Part shown: in pieces, positions 7,081-9,912 of the stretch
How positions within the stretch are numbered: position 1 is the stretch's first letter
Layout: every line of letters begins with the position of its first letter
Assembly: GCA_012032855.1 (NCBI GenBank)
Contig: JAAUQA010000082.1
Span: forward strand, 1 to 9,912
Source of the DNA: Candidatus Competibacteraceae bacterium
GTDB taxonomy: Bacteria; Pseudomonadota; Gammaproteobacteria; Competibacterales; Competibacteraceae
Length of the DNA: 9,912 nt
Direction: 5' to 3'
Translations under genes and position numbers: made by a program
Notes under the pieces: generated by a model
Seen by the model: the letters and a program-made list of their open reading frames with translations, nothing else
Database searches by the model: none
What the model was told of the DNA's origin: nothing

Positions 7081-7107
7081 TTAGCACTCGCAAGAATAGA
7101 GTGCTAA
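7081..7107. promoter_or_regulatory. CIRCE operator (HrcA binding site)
   Basis: TTAGCACTC (7081-7089), a nine-base spacer, then GAGTGCTAA (7099-7107): an exact match to the CIRCE consensus. It is 27 bases upstream of the hrcA ATG and covers the start site expected from the promoter at 7114-7142. HrcA bound here would block hrcA-grpE and so control its own synthesis. Confidence 0.98.
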
Positions 7108-7113
7108 AACTGG

Positions 7114-7142
7114 AACCTAACAAGTCCCCCCCACCGTGTCAA
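7114..7142 (-). promoter_or_regulatory. Sigma-70 type promoter of hrcA-grpE
   Basis: On the minus strand a perfect -35 box TTGACA (7142-7137) is followed by exactly 17 bases and TAGGTT (7119-7114), a weak -10 box (3 of 6). The predicted start is near 7107, at the edge of CIRCE, the usual arrangement for HrcA-controlled promoters. The spacer contains a run of seven G on this strand. Confidence 0.65.
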
Positions 7143-7161
7143 GCCGGTTGGCGGGTAGGTT

Positions 7162-7191
7162 TTGAAATGATAAGTTTGATAACTTTATAGC
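7162..7191 (+). promoter_or_regulatory. Putative promoter of nadK
   Basis: TTGAAA (7162-7167) and TATAGC (7186-7191) are separated by 18 bases. Transcription would start near 7198, giving a leader of about 15 bases. It lies about 55 bases from CIRCE and faces the other way, so direct HrcA control of nadK is not expected. Confidence 0.4.
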
Positions 7192-7212
7192 GCCCACCCG
7201 ATTGTATTGCTC

Positions 7213-8133
7213 ATGCCCACACTATTTAGCACTATTGGCCTGATTGGAAAATACGGCGATCCCAGCGTGGCGGATACGCTGACGCAAATTGCGGCTTTCT
7301 TGCGACGGCGTAATTTACGCGTCTTCTTAGACGATGAAACAGCGAAGCTAGTGCCCCCCAACGGACTGGAAACCGCATCACGCCGGATTATCGGCCGCCA
7401 ATGCGATTTAGCGATTGTGGTCGGCGGCGACGGTACGCTGTTAAATGCCGCCCGTTCTTTGGTGGATTTCCGGGTACCCATTCTAGGTGTCAACTTGGGA
7501 CGGCTGGGATTTCTCGCAGACGTTTCTCCGGCAGAAATCCCGCACAGCTTGGATGATATTCTCGCCGGTAATTTCCGTGAAGAGATGCGTTCTTTGCTGC
7601 ATGCCGAGGTCATCCGCGACGGTCGTGCTGTAACCCAAGCTGATGCGCTGAACGATGTCGTCGTGCATAAACGTGAAGTCGCCCGCATGATCGAAATCGA
7701 CACCTTTGTCAATGGCCAGTTTCTCAATGCCTATCGAGCCGACGGGTTGATCATTTCCACACCGACCGGTTCGACCGCCTATGCCCTGTCCGGCGGAGGC
7801 CCCATTCTCCATCCCTCGCTGGAAGCCGTTGTATTGGTGCCCATATGTCCCCACAGTCTAACCGACCGTCCCATTGTGGTGGGTGCGGACAGCGAAATCG
7901 AAGTGTCGCTCAATGGCATCAGCACCACGCAGACGCAGGTCACCTGTGATGGTCAAATCAGTTTGGGATTGAATCCCGGCGATCACGTCATCATCCGCAA
8001 AAAACGCCGCAAACTGCGTTTGATCCATCCGACCAATCATGACTATTTCCAGTTACTGAGAGCCAAGCTGAACTGGGGAACCGTGCTGGAAGGTTCACCT
8101 TTCACGGGTGAGTTCAGGCAACCCAATCAGTGA
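7213..8133 (+). CDS. nadK: NAD kinase
   Basis: NAD kinase phosphorylates NAD to NADP using ATP (or polyphosphate in some species) in the cytoplasm. The start is taken as ATG 7213, giving 306 residues; an in-frame TTG at 7207 is less likely, and neither has a clear ribosome binding site, which fits the very short leader. The signature GGDGT is at 71-75, followed by LGVNLGRLGFLADV. The NAD-binding ND pair is at ~147-148 (ALNDVVVH), and DGLIISTPTGSTAYALSGGGP at 177-197 is the second conserved block (a 21-residue span: DGLIISTPTG then STAYALSGGGP). The frame is intact and the length normal. It diverges from hrcA, and its stop overlaps the next gene's ATG by one base (TGATG at 8131-8135), implying translational coupling. 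Confidence 0.96.
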   Translation: MPTLFSTIGLIGKYGDPSVADTLTQIAAFLRRRNLRVFLDDETAKLVPPNGLETASRRIIGRQCDLAIVVGGDGTLLNAARSLVDFRVPILGVNLGRLGFLADVSPAEIPHSLDDILAGNFREEMRSLLHAEVIRDGRAVTQADALNDVVVHKREVARMIEIDTFVNGQFLNAYRADGLIISTPTGSTAYALSGGGPILHPSLEAVVLVPICPHSLTDRPIVVGADSEIEVSLNGISTTQTQVTCDGQISLGLNPGDHVIIRKKRRKLRLIHPTNHDYFQLLRAKLNWGTVLEGSPFTGEFRQPNQ

Positions 8134-9674
8134 TGTCACGGCATAATCCAAAGCCAAACTCGGGGCATATTTTTGACCGCATTCTACTCGGGCAGCAGTT
8201 GGTATTGCCCGGGTTCAGTTTTATCGTGCTATTTGTCCTGTATTGGATTCTCAGTCCGTGGACGGGAGCGAATGACGACGGCAGTCTATCCGGGTTAGGC
8301 GAATGGCTGGCATTCGGGGTGGAATTGAGTTTATGGCTATGCGGCGCTTTGCTGGTGAGTCGTCTGACCGCACTCCTGCTCTGGGATGGCCTGTTGTCAC
8401 GTACTTTCGACGGCCATATTCCCCAGTATTTACGGGATGTGGTGACCGGGTTTATTTTCGCAGTGACCCTGGTGTTAATTTCGATTCACGTATTTCGCTT
8501 ACCGGTCAGCGGGGTGTGGGCCACCTCTGGAGCAATCGGTATCGTACTCGGTCTAGCGTTACGCAATATTATCCTCGATTTATTCACCGGCTTGAGTCTC
8601 AATATCGAACGCCCTTTTGTGATCGGCGATTGGGTCGGCATTGAGGAACAAGGATCAAAACCGGTTTGGCCGGCTGGGTGACCGAGATCAACTGGCGCAC
8701 CACCCGCATTGTGACGCGCGACAACATCTCGGTGGTGGTACCGAATAATTTTTTCGGCGAGCGAATCGTCAGCAATTATTCTCGCCCGGAACGATTCGCC
8801 CGGTTCTCGTTGCGCTTGCATTTAGATTATATCGTACCACCGGAACGAGCACTACGCGTGCTACTCGCCGGAGTCAGGGGTGCCACCGGGCAACCGCGCG
8901 GTCCTGTCGAGCAGCCGCCCCCCGATGTGTTGTTGGCCGGGATCAATGAACGCGGTATAGAGTATCTCATTCGGTTTTGGATCATCCCGACCGAAGTGTC
9001 TGAACCGGAGGCGACCCATGCTGTCTGGAGCAGTCTGTTACACCATCTCCAACATGCCGGCTTAAAACCGGCCTTGCCCAAACAGGATGTCTTTCACGCG
9101 CCCTTACCGGCTCACTCCCCCAACCCAAAGGGGCCTGTCGATCTGGAACAATTGCTGATGCGGACAACGATATTCGCGGGTCTAAATGAGCAGGAAATCG
9201 GTTTGATCGCAGAGACGGCACAACAGCATACATTTGCCGAGAACAGCGTGCATGGTCAGGGAGGGAGACGCCGGCAGTTCGATGTTTCTGTTGATCGAGG
9301 GCATACTCCATGTGGTGTTGGAAGACGCGCCCTGATCGCCCTAAAATCCGCTTGGCAATACTGAAACCAGGTGACTTTGTCGGCGAGATCTCGTTATTGA
9401 CCAACGACCCCCGCTCGGCCACCGTTATTGCCGCAACCGATTGCCAAGTGTGTGAAATCACCAAAGACTGCATGGAACATATTTTGAAGCATCGCCCGGA
9501 AGTCGGAACGGCGCTCAGCATAGCGGTGGCCGAACGTCGCTTACGGTTGTCCGCAGCGCTCGCCAATGCCTCACCAGCACAGCGCATAGTGGAACCGGCA
9601 CCCTCGCGCAACAAATACTCAGTAAAATGTGGACCTATTTCGGTCTCGGGCAAATCGGCAACTTGTCCCGCTGA
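8133..9674 (+). CDS. MscS-type mechanosensitive channel with C-terminal cyclic-nucleotide-binding domain, frameshifted
   Basis: This inner-membrane MscS-family channel probably releases solutes under membrane tension, with gating possibly tuned by a cyclic nucleotide. ATG 8133 overlaps the nadK stop. Hydrophobic segments lie at ~24-42, ~57-83, ~103-123 and ~128-145. The last leads into the MscS pore and beta-domain signature GLALRNIILDLFTGL, ERPFVIGDWVGI, GWVTEINWRTTRI and VPNNFF. A cNMP-binding domain follows: IFAGLNEQEIGLIAE, REGDAGSSMFLLIEG, then the phosphate cassette FVGEISLLTNDPRSATV with its arginine. At least four indels break the frame: one base missing near 8663, one extra near 9251, one extra near 9333, and one missing near 9590. 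The last restores a tail TLAQQILSKMWTYFGLG and moves the stop to 9674; the uncorrected last frame stops at 9684. The corrected length is about 513 residues. Sequencing error is favoured, but real decay is less excluded than for the chaperones. Confidence 0.85.
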
Positions 9675-9716
9675 CGAGGGATAAAATCCGCACAGCTGTT
9701 ACTCTCTGAATTCGAC

Positions 9717-9912
9717 ATGCTAACCCAGATACACATTCGCAATTTCGCCATCGTCGATCACCTGGAGTTGGAGTTGACGCCGGGCATGAGCGCGTTGACC
9801 GGTGAAACCGGGGCCGGCAAGTCCATCATCGTCGATGCACTGGCCTTGCTGCTGGGAGACCGGGGTGACAACAGCGTAGTACGACACGGAGCCGAGCGGG
9901 CCGAGATCAGCG
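9717..9912 (+). CDS. recN: DNA repair protein RecN, N-terminal part (cut by window end)
   Basis: RecN is an SMC-like ATPase that helps double-strand break repair by holding DNA together. The first 65 residues are visible. They start MLTQIHIRNFAIVDHLELEL and contain the Walker A motif GETGAGKS at 29-36, followed by IIVDALALLLGDRG, a very close fit to the RecN N-terminus. The start ATG 9717 aligns with the known family start, although no clear ribosome binding site precedes it. It follows the channel gene by about 42 bases on the same strand, so it may belong to the nadK transcript. No LexA-type operator was seen upstream. Confidence 0.93.
   Translation, partial: MLTQIHIRNFAIVDHLELELTPGMSALTGETGAGKSIIVDALALLLGDRGDNSVVRHGAERAEIS

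Noticed and set aside
7185..7854. Minus-strand frames opposite nadK
   Set aside because: nadK is intact and highly conserved on the plus strand; the antisense frames have no recognisable features.
9675..9720. LexA (SOS) box before recN
   Set aside because: recN is often SOS-controlled, but no CTG-N10-CAG or similar palindrome is present between the channel gene and the recN start.

Overview
The window looks like a chromosomal segment of a gammaproteobacterium, probably from outside the enteric group. The evidence is a heat-shock cluster in the order hrcA-grpE-dnaK-dnaJ with nadK and recN diverging from it, a perfect CIRCE operator, and DnaK, GrpE and NadK sequences of proteobacterial type. 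The genus cannot be named from sequence alone. Base composition appears mixed: the first ~1.9 kb looks more AT-rich than the rest.

Layout. Plus strand, 1-1413: the 3' end of a Na+/phosphate cotransporter gene, a small coiled-coil protein and a secreted protein with two PepSY-like repeats, closely spaced like an operon. Bases 1414-1585 are a dense regulatory intergenic region: a perfect 14-bp inverted repeat, an IHF-consensus site and a sigma-54-type -24/-12 promoter, leading to an unrecognised 105-residue protein (1586-1903). Minus strand, 7054 back to 1925: hrcA, grpE, dnaK, dnaJ. Plus strand, 7213 onward: nadK, a mechanosensitive-channel gene with a C-terminal cyclic-nucleotide-binding domain, and the start of recN, cut by the window edge.

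The heat-shock genes form the DnaK chaperone machine (DnaK ATPase, DnaJ co-chaperone, GrpE nucleotide exchange factor) and its repressor HrcA. Two control modes are visible. CIRCE lies on the predicted start site of a sigma-70 promoter before hrcA-grpE, and a near-consensus sigma-32 promoter lies between grpE and dnaK, so dnaK-dnaJ can also be induced by RpoH.

Four genes are split by single-base indels: dnaJ (two), dnaK (one), hrcA (one) and the channel gene (about four). Restoring frame gives normal full-length proteins, and several sites are homopolymer runs. The simplest reading is uncorrected sequencing or assembly error, not gene decay, so these genes are annotated as whole CDSs with frameshifts. 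I found no transposon, CRISPR array, tRNA or rRNA. The most interesting unexplained item is the sigma-54/IHF/inverted-repeat control region of the unknown 105-residue gene.
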